DNA of 64,000 bases, taken from the NCBI RefSeq assembly GCF_018100925.1, contig NZ_JAGJEH010000007.1:372001-436000 (forward strand). The letters run 5' to 3'. Both the position numbers and the translations under genes were made by a program. Each line of letters opens with the position of its first letter. The stretch's first letter is position 1. This document shows, one piece after another, positions 54,622 through 63,249 of the stretch. The notes under the pieces were generated by a model. It saw only the letters and a program-made list of their open reading frames with translations. It did no database searches and was not told the DNA's origin. Origin of the DNA: Pseudoalteromonas luteoviolacea (GTDB lineage: Bacteria > Pseudomonadota > Gammaproteobacteria > Enterobacterales > Alteromonadaceae).

Positions 54622-55311
54622 TTAGCTGTTTATATGCTGTTCATTGAACCGGTATCCTGCGCCATACACAGATTCAACTATTTTTGGAGAAATATCGATA
54701 TTTTTAATTTTCTTGCGGATATTTTTTATGTGACTATCGATTACGCGATCTGATATATCAAAATTGTCAGGTTGAATATGATCCAATATTTGTTGTCGCG
54801 AAAACACTCTGTTAGGCGCATTGTAAAGCATGGCAAACACATCAAATTCAACTTTAGTTAAACTTAATGACTGTCCTTTTAAAGACACCAATAGCTGTGA
54901 TTCGTTAACTTCTATATCAGGCGTGTCCGATACGACAGGCGCACTACAGCGACGTAATATCGCCTTGATACGCATTACAAGCTCGGCCGCGCTAAATGGC
55001 TTACAGACATAATCATCTGCTCCAAATTCAAGCCCTTTAAGTCTATCTGACTCAGATACCTTTGCAGTTAACATCACAATAGGTACCATTGAAAACTCTC
55101 TAATTTGTTGCATGCACACAACACCATCTTGGTTTGGTAACATGATATCCATTAGAATGGCATCTGGGCCGTTTTCTCTGACCCAACTAACCACTTCTGC
55201 ACCGTCGGCTATATGCGTTATTTTAAAGCCTGAAGCCTTAAAAAAAAGCATGACTTGTTCAGCAATATCAAAATCATCTTCGACGATCAAAATGTGGTTT
55301 TTTTCTTCCAT
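54622..55311 (-). CDS. OmpR-family response regulator
   Basis: A 229-residue regulator with receiver domain (HILIVEDDFDIAEQ; phospho-acceptor in AILMDIMLPNQDG; lysine in CKPFSAAELV) and C-terminal winged helix (LTKVEFDVFAMLYN, DRVIDSHIKNIRKKI). It resembles BaeR/RstA-type regulators. Its ATG overlaps the stop of the small gene upstream (TAATG), so the two are translationally coupled. No kinase gene is adjacent; the TPR kinase at 50289 may be the partner. Confidence 0.93.
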   Translation of the reverse strand: MEEKNHILIVEDDFDIAEQVMLFFKASGFKITHIADGAEVVSWVRENGPDAILMDIMLPNQDGVVCMQQIREFSMVPIVMLTAKVSESDRLKGLEFGADDYVCKPFSAAELVMRIKAILRRCSAPVVSDTPDIEVNESQLLVSLKGQSLSLTKVEFDVFAMLYNAPNRVFSRQQILDHIQPDNFDISDRVIDSHIKNIRKKIKNIDISPKIVESVYGAGYRFNEQHINS

Positions 55312-55517
55312 TAGTTTCTCTTACTGGCTTTTAATACTCGCAGCTGTTGCTTTATCTGTTTTTTAAGATTTGAAGAAAGCGTATCGTCAAAAAGCAGTGT
55401 CGTTAAGATACTTGCTAAATCTTCAGAGCTTGCAACTTCATTTATAAGATCATAGTCGCACAGCGATTGTGGTTCAATAAAGTTTAACTGCGAAATCGTA
55501 TTTTCATAGCACAACAT
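55311..55517 (-). CDS. Small acidic protein coupled to the response regulator
   Basis: A 68-residue protein (MLCYENTISQLNFIEPQS...), mostly helical and acidic with a basic end (KKQIKQQLRVLKASKRN). The ATG at 55517 follows AAGGTGG by 7 bases, better than the longer start at 55538. Its TAA overlaps the regulator ATG by one base. I do not recognise a family; a role in control of the regulator is inferred from coupling only. Confidence 0.65.
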   Translation of the reverse strand: MLCYENTISQLNFIEPQSLCDYDLINEVASSEDLASILTTLLFDDTLSSNLKKQIKQQLRVLKASKRN

Positions 55518-55670
55518 AATAACCCACCTTAAGTCCAATTCATTTGGTTTTGTTTTCCTATGTGTGTATTAAAGTGAAAGATTGTGGAGCAAATGTGGAA
55601 CAAGGCAAGAAATGACGCGTAATACCATTACACGCCATTACAGCAGGTAAGATTTAAGTATTTAGGAGCC

Positions 55671-55702
55671 AAAAAAGAAAAACCAGCTCAAATGAGCTGG
55701 TT
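55671..55702 (-). terminator. Terminator after the SNF2 helicase gene
   Basis: On the minus strand AACCAGCTCA pairs with TGAGCTGGTT (10 bp, 2-base loop), then TTTTCTTTTTT. The rest of 55518-55818 shows no gene. Confidence 0.88.
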
Positions 55703-55818
55703 ATTACAAATACGTTATGTAATTAATAGGGGGAAATCAACATGTGCTCACTGCTGTAAGTAATCTCACAATGTGCATAAAGATAGACAGCCCCTAATTT
55801 AATTAGTTCAAAAATAAT

Positions 55819-58800
55819 TTAATTTTTTATCAACTCAAGCATTTGCGCTTCATTAAACTCACTTAGATTAACCCCTGTATCTGCAAATAAGGCATCCACC
55901 AGCGCTTGTTTATCTTTTTGCATTTGATAGACCTTCTGCTCAATGGAGTTCGCTACAATCAGCTTATAAACAAATACAGGCTTATCCTGGCCTATACGAT
56001 AAGCACGGTCAGTTGCCTGATTCTCTACAGCAGGATTCCACCACGGATCAAAATGAATAACGGTATCAGCTTGAGTCAGGTTTAAACCTGTACCACCAGC
56101 TTTTAAAGAAATTAGAAACACGTCGACATCACCTTCGGTAAAACGCGCAATGGCTTTGTCTCGATGCCTTGTTTGCCCTGTTAGCATCGCAAATGGTATT
56201 TCAATCTCGTCGCATAAATTAGCAATCATATCCAGTACAGACGTAAATTGACTGAAAATAATGATTTTTCTGCCTTCTTTCAACAAGATTGGTAAGTGTG
56301 CTCCTAACCATTTAAATTTAGCACTTTGCTGATATTCTCCCTCTTTGTCTACAAGCTCTGGATGACAACAAATCTGCCTTAATTTCAACAAAGCATCCAA
56401 AAATGCTAATTTGCTACTTTCAACTCCTTGCTCTTTAAACAGGTCTATCAGACTCGTTTCAATTTGGCCTTGTACATGCTGATATAGTGACGCCTGCTCT
56501 GGCGTAAACTCAAGCTTTTTGATCAGTTCCGTTTTCGCCGGTAGCTCTCGCACCACTTCAGATTTCGTTCGACGCAATATAAATGGCGCAATCAGTGATT
56601 GTAACTCTTTTGCTCTTTTGCTATCGCGCTCTTTTTCAATTGGTTGCTGGAAGTTTTGCTTAAACTGTTGCTTAGTTCCAAGTACATCTGGCATCACAAA
56701 ATCAAGTAGCGACTTAAGCTCCATAAGGTTGTTTTCTACAGGCGTACCACTCATACAAAGTTTAAATTCGGCTGATAGCTGTTTTACACACTTCGAAATT
56801 TGTGCCGTTTCGTTCTTTATGTATTGTGCTTCGTCAAGGACTATCGAATCAAACTGTAATTCGGAGTAGTGTGCTAAATCACGCTTTAACAGTGGGTAAG
56901 TCGTGATAATAAAACGAGCTTGCGCTACCTGATTAAGTTGTTTGTCACGATTACTGCCATGCACAGTAAGCACAGGCAGGTGTGGCGCAAACTTTTTAAA
57001 TTCATTTTGCCAATTACCAACCAGAGAAGTCGGGCAGACAATAAGAGACGGTTTGGTCACTAATGTGTTGTGTTGAGATATGAAGTAAGCAATAACTTGA
57101 AGTGTTTTACCTAGTCCCATATCATCCGCTAAAATCCCACCAAGCTGATGACGATTCAAAAACTTTAACCAATTGACCCCTTGCAATTGATAATCTCGCA
57201 AAGTGAACCGCTCTTGACTATCACCTAACAAAGATTCATTGACATCTACGGGCTTATTTAGCTCTGCCAAATAATCTAACAATCGTGCGTCATCGGATAC
57301 ACTTTCTACAGCATCAAGTTCAAATAACTTCTTAGCATAAGAGAGCGGAAACTTGAATTGCGAGCTCGAAAGATAATAGCTAAAGCGAGATTTTAGTAGT
57401 AATAACTCTTCATAAATAGCTTTCGAAATAGCATAGTGCTGCTGTGCAATTTGTACATATTGAAACACGTTTGCGATGGAGTTGACTTCGTGGCTAGGCG
57501 CCTTATCCCAATCAAGCAAAATTTGTTTATCATCAAACATAACCTTGCCAATAACATGGTGCTTTTTATCTCGCTTTAGTTGCAGTGTGACCCTTGGTAC
57601 CAGCACTTTTTTTGCTTGCTGAATTTCTTCAACCTGCCACATTTTGCGCTGCAAGTAAGGTCGAACTTCACAGTTGTACCAGTGATAAGAAACCTCGTCC
57701 TCGACAGGCAGTTTAAAACCGCCGCCTTGCGCCTCAAAACCTAACCCAAGTAACATTTTTTCACAGCGATTAAGCTGTTTCTCTGTGGAATACTTTTTCT
57801 TGGAATCAAACAAGGAGATCGCGAGGTGAGTATACTCCCCCTCGCTGGCCGACAGCTTGGCAACCAGTTTATCTTTGTTTATTAACCTTTCGTACCCTTG
57901 AGGAGGGGGAATTACATTGTCAGCAAAGATATCTTGAAAGCGTTTGATCACCGCCTCTATCTTGTCTTTTTGAATACTAGGCATGGTTTGTAAATGTGCA
58001 ATTTCTTGCGCACTTAATTCAGATTCAATACGGCCAAGCAACATATTCTCAGTGTCTAGGTAAACAGGTGGATCTGATTTAATCAGTAACCACTGCTCTA
58101 CATCTGAGAGGTGGCTGACGAGCTTAAAGCTGTCATTTTCCGCTTGCCAAAAGAAATCCAAATGTTGCATGTGACCAAACTGTAGTGGCTTGCGGCTATT
58201 TCCAAAGAAACAGCGCTTGGTGGCAGCAAGCTGTTGCAGCGCAGCAAACCCCCACTTACCAGCCAACTCAAAATGACCAGGCGTATTTTGTGAGCGAACC
58301 CAGCTAAATAAACGATAGTCACTTTCTAGAATATCCTTTGGCGGAACATGTGCATTGAGCTGCTTCTCTGTTAACACACGGCCAAGGGGGTAATGCCCAT
58401 CTGGTTTATGGGGTGACATTTTTGGGTTTAATAATACTTCATTTCCGCGATGCTCAAGAACAAACAGCAACACGTTGGACGTGTTCAGCCCCGAGGATTG
58501 CTGTAGTAGTGAAAGTTCATTAAACCAGTCATTGACAAGGAAAGACTCTCCAAAACCGCCTGAGTGGTCTATTTTAAGCTTTAGTAAAACAGCGGCAATA
58601 TGGCGACATTTTGGATTATGAGAGCAAGAGCATTGAGCCTCAACTGAAGGCGCACCTTTTACCTGCTCAATTTTTATATGTTGCGTAAAGGTATTGCCAA
58701 AATTACCAAGTACTTGAGCATCTATTCTCGAAAAATCCTCACTGTGCTCAAGAAAGCAAATTTGATCGTCGTTAAGGTACTCCTTGGCCTTCGCTAACAT

Positions 58801-58917
58801 CGCAGAATTAAAATACTGCTTAAGAAAGCGGTCAGATAAGGGGAACTGAGAAGACTGTTCCTGTTTAATTTCTTCAAATAAAGCTAATAGCTGCTCTTTA
58901 GATAACTGCGAGGACAT
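55819..58917 (-). CDS. SWIM/SNF2-family DEAD-box helicase
   Basis: A 1032-residue Swi2/Snf2-type ATPase. A SWIM zinc-binding motif is at residues 96-106 (CSCSHNPKCRH). The N-terminal half is the region typical of bacterial SWIM-SNF2 proteins. The ATPase has Walker A DDMGLGKTLQVIAYF, DEAQYIKN and, in the C-terminal helicase lobe, SLKAGGTGLNLTQADTVIHFDPWWNPAVENQATDRAYRIGQ. It is expected to move on DNA and remodel bound proteins; the target is unknown. It stands alone with its own terminator, beside the partition operon. Confidence 0.92.
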   Translation of the reverse strand: MSSQLSKEQLLALFEEIKQEQSSQFPLSDRFLKQYFNSAMLAKAKEYLNDDQICFLEHSEDFSRIDAQVLGNFGNTFTQHIKIEQVKGAPSVEAQCSCSHNPKCRHIAAVLLKLKIDHSGGFGESFLVNDWFNELSLLQQSSGLNTSNVLLFVLEHRGNEVLLNPKMSPHKPDGHYPLGRVLTEKQLNAHVPPKDILESDYRLFSWVRSQNTPGHFELAGKWGFAALQQLAATKRCFFGNSRKPLQFGHMQHLDFFWQAENDSFKLVSHLSDVEQWLLIKSDPPVYLDTENMLLGRIESELSAQEIAHLQTMPSIQKDKIEAVIKRFQDIFADNVIPPPQGYERLINKDKLVAKLSASEGEYTHLAISLFDSKKKYSTEKQLNRCEKMLLGLGFEAQGGGFKLPVEDEVSYHWYNCEVRPYLQRKMWQVEEIQQAKKVLVPRVTLQLKRDKKHHVIGKVMFDDKQILLDWDKAPSHEVNSIANVFQYVQIAQQHYAISKAIYEELLLLKSRFSYYLSSSQFKFPLSYAKKLFELDAVESVSDDARLLDYLAELNKPVDVNESLLGDSQERFTLRDYQLQGVNWLKFLNRHQLGGILADDMGLGKTLQVIAYFISQHNTLVTKPSLIVCPTSLVGNWQNEFKKFAPHLPVLTVHGSNRDKQLNQVAQARFIITTYPLLKRDLAHYSELQFDSIVLDEAQYIKNETAQISKCVKQLSAEFKLCMSGTPVENNLMELKSLLDFVMPDVLGTKQQFKQNFQQPIEKERDSKRAKELQSLIAPFILRRTKSEVVRELPAKTELIKKLEFTPEQASLYQHVQGQIETSLIDLFKEQGVESSKLAFLDALLKLRQICCHPELVDKEGEYQQSAKFKWLGAHLPILLKEGRKIIIFSQFTSVLDMIANLCDEIEIPFAMLTGQTRHRDKAIARFTEGDVDVFLISLKAGGTGLNLTQADTVIHFDPWWNPAVENQATDRAYRIGQDKPVFVYKLIVANSIEQKVYQMQKDKQALVDALFADTGVNLSEFNEAQMLELIKN

Positions 58918-59030
58918 TTTTTAACAAGCAATAAAACGTAAAAGACCAGTATATGAAATTACGGTTTTGAGCTAAAGAGCCAAATGGGACTAAATCATGA
59001 AAAATTGACTGGTTGGATGTGAAAAGATAT

Positions 59031-59055
59031 AAAAAAGGCCTAGATGATCTAGGCC
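59031..59055 (-). terminator. Terminator of the parAB operon
   Basis: GGCCTAGA pairs with TCTAGGCC across TGA. On the minus strand it is followed by six T, directly after the parB stop. Confidence 0.88.
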
Positions 59056-59063
59056 GCAACATA

Positions 59064-60029
59064 CTAATTAAAACTACTTAACAGTTTTTGCAATTGCTCT
59101 AAGCGCTTATCTGTTAATACCTTGTCGTCAATTTTGACGGTAATTGCGCCAGAATTAAGGCTTCGTTGCACTTTGATATACTGACTATCAACTAAAGCTT
59201 CAGAGCGAGTTGCTGAACTACTCTCAAATGAAGTCAGATACTTAGTTATGGCCAGTGCACGTTTTTCATCACTCATCTGGTCATCAAATAGTGACACATC
59301 TGAGATCTGTTCTAGTTTGTTCTGAAATTGTTCTGGCTGCTCCTTGCGTGCGTTGATAAGCTTTTTGGCAACCTCACGCCCTAAATGGTTTGGCGTAGGA
59401 TAGAGCAAAACAACTTCACGCTGGATATGTTGAAACGCTTTTACGGCATCGGCAACAGCGGTATGAGACACACCTTCTATAGCTGCGATCTCTCTATATG
59501 AACCTTTGTTGCCACTTTCCTGCAGCCTTGCCTTGGTTTGTTCATACGCTTTACCAAGTTCCCATAAACTTGGTGCAATATACTGATCTGACGAAACAGC
59601 AAGCGCCTTCGCATCGTCGTTGGTAAAATCACTTGAAGACAAGACAACATAATCTGCACCACTTAATAAGCATGCTTTTCGTCTTCTCGATCCAGACAAA
59701 ACTTGCAGCTTGCCCTCTTTTACCCAGCACAAAGCCGGATGCATATTCCTGCCATCTTCTTTTATGGCTGGTAAAATATCAGCAACAGACTTCTCATTTA
59801 GAAGTGATTGCTCACGCCGATTTTGACCAAATACAACGGTTCTGTTTTCAATGTCAGCGAATGATATTACTTCACACTTTAATTCGATTAACCGATTTGG
59901 ATCGCTTGGCGATGGCATCGTTACGACGTCACCTTGACTCGCTTGCCCTAAGAGATCATCCAAGCTGCTTTTTTCAACAGGAGTAGCAAAAGGGTCTAAT
60001 CGTGTATCATTTTTACGTTTTCTAGCCAT
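59064..60029 (-). CDS. parB: ParB-family partition protein
   Basis: A 321-residue partition protein. It has the ParB N-terminal CTPase-like region (GQNRREQSLLNEKSVADIL, LQVLSGSRRRKACLLSGAD) and a central helix-turn-helix (SYREIAAIEGVSHTAVADAVKAF), of the P1/SopB-like plasmid type rather than chromosomal Spo0J type. It binds parS and works with ParA to segregate the replicon. It is second in the operon, 14 bases after parA. I could not identify parS. Confidence 0.92.
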   Translation of the reverse strand: MARKRKNDTRLDPFATPVEKSSLDDLLGQASQGDVVTMPSPSDPNRLIELKCEVISFADIENRTVVFGQNRREQSLLNEKSVADILPAIKEDGRNMHPALCWVKEGKLQVLSGSRRRKACLLSGADYVVLSSSDFTNDDAKALAVSSDQYIAPSLWELGKAYEQTKARLQESGNKGSYREIAAIEGVSHTAVADAVKAFQHIQREVVLLYPTPNHLGREVAKKLINARKEQPEQFQNKLEQISDVSLFDDQMSDEKRALAITKYLTSFESSSATRSEALVDSQYIKVQRSLNSGAITVKIDDKVLTDKRLEQLQKLLSSFN

Positions 60030-60043
60030 TATCTAACCTGTAT

Positions 60044-61273
60044 TTAATCTAAACTGGATTGTGTGGAAGCCCAATTTGAGCGTATTAACATTTCTAGTTC
60101 GTCGACAACATCTTTGATATTTTCTTGTGCTCTGAGTAAAGATTCTCGACTTGCCAATGAGTCCGATGTTTTTTGATCAAAGATGGTGTTAAAAGAAGAT
60201 GAACTAGCAGTTATTGCAGAACTATGATTAATAGGATAACTCATTACTTGTCTGCCAAATGCAGTACGTACATCTTTAACTATATCGCGCTGAGAGTGAT
60301 TTCCCTTTACATAGTTGGTCACCAAGAATTGCATAAAATCCCAGCCTTCATGACCTAGTGCTGCAACTGTATGGTAAATTTCACCGAGTCTTTTTAGATA
60401 CTTATTGTTCGCATCAAAATCGACTGCTTCTGGATGTACAGGGATTAGCATAGCCGTAGAGGCCATCAGCGCGTTGTAGAACATGAAATTAAGAGATGGT
60501 GCCGTATCTATCAAAATGATATCAAACTCGTCTTTAACAGGCTCTATGACGCGTTCTTTTAGTTTATGGTAATGGCGAGTTTGCTCATAACTACTTGATT
60601 CTTTCAACTCTGTTGCAGTTTCGTGCTCAAAGTAAAAATCGTCCATACCTGACGGCAAAATACGAATATTTGGAATGTGTGTTTTTTGGAATGAATCAGC
60701 AACAAGTTGTTCCCAAGTTTCATTCTCTTCAAGTTCAATGCAATCTCTCATTAGATCACCAACGGTGATCGGATCATGCTCGCTTGAGGGGAAAAAACTT
60801 GAAGAAGATCCTTGAGGATCCAAATCAATAATACCAATGCGATATCTCTTTATATTTGTTGTGGCAAGCGCCGCCGCCAAATTGACAAGAGATGTTGTTT
60901 TACCGCAACCCCCCTTAAGACTATTTATCACAATTACTTGCAATTTATCTGAATGATCTCTGTGATCAGCATTGATCCCAAGAATTTCCGCCATAGCGAA
61001 AATATTGCTCAGAGTATATGCGTAATGGCCATTTGCGCCTTTTTGAATATGTAAATGATCAAAGTCTCCTTGATCATGACGACGTTTTAATGTTCTGTTA
61101 TTAACGCCTAACAGATCCGCGGCAGCCTTTTGTGTATACGTTCGAAGTTCTTTATCCTCAGACTTAAGGTGCGCCCTGTAATGCTGAATGCGGCCCTCAA
61201 GGGATTGTTCTGCTACTTCTGCTGTTGCTTTCAACAATTTATAAGTAGAAAGTGCATTGCTATTGATAGACAT
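60044..61273 (-). CDS. parA: ParA-family partition ATPase, class Ia
   Basis: A 409-residue Walker-type ATPase. The N-terminal 110 residues include a helix-turn-helix (QKAAADLLGVNNRTLKRRHDQGDFD), which marks class Ia ParA proteins that autoregulate their operon. The deviant Walker A is SLKGGCGKTTSLVNLAAAL and the following motif is IIDLDPQGSSSSF. FDIILIDTAPSLNFM is motif B. The ATG at 61273 has AAGGA 8 bases upstream; longer starts do not. Confidence 0.95.
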   Translation of the reverse strand: MSINSNALSTYKLLKATAEVAEQSLEGRIQHYRAHLKSEDKELRTYTQKAAADLLGVNNRTLKRRHDQGDFDHLHIQKGANGHYAYTLSNIFAMAEILGINADHRDHSDKLQVIVINSLKGGCGKTTSLVNLAAALATTNIKRYRIGIIDLDPQGSSSSFFPSSEHDPITVGDLMRDCIELEENETWEQLVADSFQKTHIPNIRILPSGMDDFYFEHETATELKESSSYEQTRHYHKLKERVIEPVKDEFDIILIDTAPSLNFMFYNALMASTAMLIPVHPEAVDFDANNKYLKRLGEIYHTVAALGHEGWDFMQFLVTNYVKGNHSQRDIVKDVRTAFGRQVMSYPINHSSAITASSSSFNTIFDQKTSDSLASRESLLRAQENIKDVVDELEMLIRSNWASTQSSLD

Positions 61274-61450
61274 ACGTATATTCCTTAATTTTATGCCTAA
61301 TATTATAATGTCCATCAAATAAAAGGTAAACCACTAAATTAAGAGACATCTAAAAAATATGGGATTTAAAATTTTTTTAAAGAATAAATAAGGAGTTTAG
61401 AAATGGTTAAATATATAGGTATATAAGTATAGTAGTACAGTTATTTAATC

Positions 61451-61472
61451 TAAGTGTTTGTTACAATTAGAG
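61451..61472 (+). promoter_or_regulatory. Candidate Ter site (Tus binding)
   Basis: The stretch GTTTGTTACAATTAGAG (61456-61472) matches 12 of 17 bases of the E. coli Ter core GTATGTTGTAACTAAAG, including the first G (C6 on the other strand), GTT, the AA pair and the TA.AG end. By analogy the blocking face points to lower coordinates. Support comes from the tus-like gene 1.8 kb away; the match alone is modest. Confidence 0.4.
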
Positions 61473-61509
61473 TTTTATTAAATGTGCAGATCATAAAAAT
61501 ACGTAGTAA

Positions 61510-61913
61510 AGATCAGATCTTTATTTACTGCGAGATCAAGAAAATACTAACTTAATTTCTGTATCTCCTTATAATAACAGTTTATCCACAGTGTTATAAA
61601 CAAATTAGGTGCTTGAGATCAAAATTGTACTAAGCTAAAACAATGACTTATCAACAAAATGATTGATAACATCTAGATTAAGTAAATAAAGATCTGATCT
61701 ATACTATGAACAGATCAGATCTTTACTAAATCAGATCGATGTTATACACAGCTCTGTATCAAAAACTGCTCTAAACAGCCTTTCTAGCGTGAATTTGACC
61801 AAAATAGTAGGGGATTTCTTACTATGTTGGTAAAAATATGATCTCTAAATATAAAGCAGTGGGTAAAATTGTGATCTCTAAAAAAACTTGAACACAGATC
61901 AGTTTTTTACTAA
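61510..61913. other. Replication origin with iterons and DnaA boxes
   Basis: AT-rich, non-coding DNA upstream of rep. Iteron-like repeats: AGATCAGATCTTTATTTACT at 61510-61529 and its exact inverse at 61681-61700; CAGATCAGATCTTTACTAA at 61711-61729; CAGATCAGTTTTTTACTAA at 61895-61913. A second direct repeat, GGTAAAAWTRTGATCTCTAAA, starts at 61829 and 61862 (33 bases apart, three helical turns). A perfect DnaA box TTATCCACA lies at 61582-61590, and TTATACACA at 61742-61750. This is the layout of an iteron plasmid origin. Confidence 0.82.
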
Positions 61914-61981
61914 CTTTAATTATTAACTTTTTGCCTTGAATGTGTTGTTATTAGCTGTCGAAAGAATCAGGAAGTAAAAAA

Positions 61982-63196
61982 ATGAGCCGCAAGGTAAACA
62001 TCTCTGTTGACAATCTACCAGACTCACTTAGAGGTCAAATTCATGGAGTAGAAAGTGCAATTGATAATGAAAGTTTAGCACTTTTTACTGACAACAAAGA
62101 TGTGCGAATTTCATTAGAAAACACCAACCATGGCTTGAGAGCGTATTCAAACACATTTAATCACTATGATTTATGGGGGAGATTTGTACGTTCCGGACAT
62201 AAAAAGCTTCCTTTAGAGGAAGCGCCCAAAAAAACGATCATAACAAGAAGAATATCAGAAAAAGTTGATGGTATTTTGTACGATGGCGAAATTAAAATTA
62301 CGCCAGCTGTTGTCAGTAGCAAAAAAGATGGTGAAGAAACTGAGTTTTTAGTTTGGCCTTCAGATCGAGAAGAAAAAGTTGAAAGAGCACTCATTCGACT
62401 TGCTTCAAAAGGGAAAATTGTAAAAATAAATTTTAAGTCCGGTATTCAATATGCTGTTATTTTTTCGATGAATGAATTGGCTCAAGAGCTAAAAGCTGTT
62501 GGTCAATCAATGCCTTATCCACAGATCAAGGAGTCTTTGGAAGCTTTACAAGGCTCAAAACTTTCGTTTAAATATCGCGCAACTGATACTAAAAATAGCG
62601 ATGTAGATGATTCTTTTTACGAATCTAATATGAACTTCTTATCCTCACTACATTTTAGTGGCAAGAAGGGGCAAGGTGGAAATATCAAATGTGTTGCTTG
62701 TTTAAATGCATTTGTTCATAACATGATCGATAATCTTGAGTACAAAGGTTACTATTTCAATAGTGCTCAAGAGCTAAAGCGCGGTTTATCCCGTTGGATG
62801 ATGTTAAGGCTTTATCATTTGTGGCGGTACGCAGCTCCTGGTAAAACGTATCATTTCAGACTGCTATCAATAATGGAAAAGTATGGGTCTATTTATTCAA
62901 CGGATGAAATTACAGACAATAAACTGAAAGCGTTGCGTAGAGATATGACTACGACAATGAAAGACTTGATAGAAAAAGGCGCTATTTCTGAATATAACAT
63001 TTCGAATGTAAAAGATGATGAAACTGGTCGAATTATAGACTATGTGTATGAGATGCATCCATCTACACAATTTTGTGAAGAAATTCTAGCTTTGAATAAG
63101 CACAACAAGAGAATTGAGATTCAAGGTGGTAAAAGATTAGTAGAAACTGCTGAAATTATCGACGAAGATATTCTAGAGGCGATTGTAAAAAAGTAG
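61982..63196 (+). CDS. repB: Replication initiator protein, RepB-like
   Basis: A 404-residue initiator of the plasmid Rep winged-helix superfamily, with two wing-helix-like regions (SDREEKVERALIRLASKGKIVKI; KGYYFNSAQELKRGLSRWMMLRLYHLWRYAAPGKTYHFRLLSIMEKYG). It directly follows the iteron origin and faces away from parAB. Secondary chromosomes of Pseudoalteromonas are known to use such plasmid-type initiators. The symbol is tentative because Rep naming varies. The ATG follows AGGAAGTAAAAA. Confidence 0.82.
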   Translation: MSRKVNISVDNLPDSLRGQIHGVESAIDNESLALFTDNKDVRISLENTNHGLRAYSNTFNHYDLWGRFVRSGHKKLPLEEAPKKTIITRRISEKVDGILYDGEIKITPAVVSSKKDGEETEFLVWPSDREEKVERALIRLASKGKIVKINFKSGIQYAVIFSMNELAQELKAVGQSMPYPQIKESLEALQGSKLSFKYRATDTKNSDVDDSFYESNMNFLSSLHFSGKKGQGGNIKCVACLNAFVHNMIDNLEYKGYYFNSAQELKRGLSRWMMLRLYHLWRYAAPGKTYHFRLLSIMEKYGSIYSTDEITDNKLKALRRDMTTTMKDLIEKGAISEYNISNVKDDETGRIIDYVYEMHPSTQFCEEILALNKHNKRIEIQGGKRLVETAEIIDEDILEAIVKK

Positions 63197-63202
63197 ATAG
63201 TT

Positions 63203-63226
63203 AAGCCAATTATGTTAAATTGGCTT
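63203..63226. terminator. Hairpin between rep and tus
   Basis: AAGCCAATT pairs with AATTGGCTT across ATGTTA. It lies between the convergent rep and tus-like genes and could serve both; T tracts are short. Confidence 0.6.
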
Positions 63227-63249
63227 TAAGGTTTATTTAAGTAAGCACA

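Noticed and set aside
61424..61443. A second Ter-like stretch beginning AAGTAT near 61424
   Set aside because: It needs a one-base insertion and matches poorly after the first six bases.
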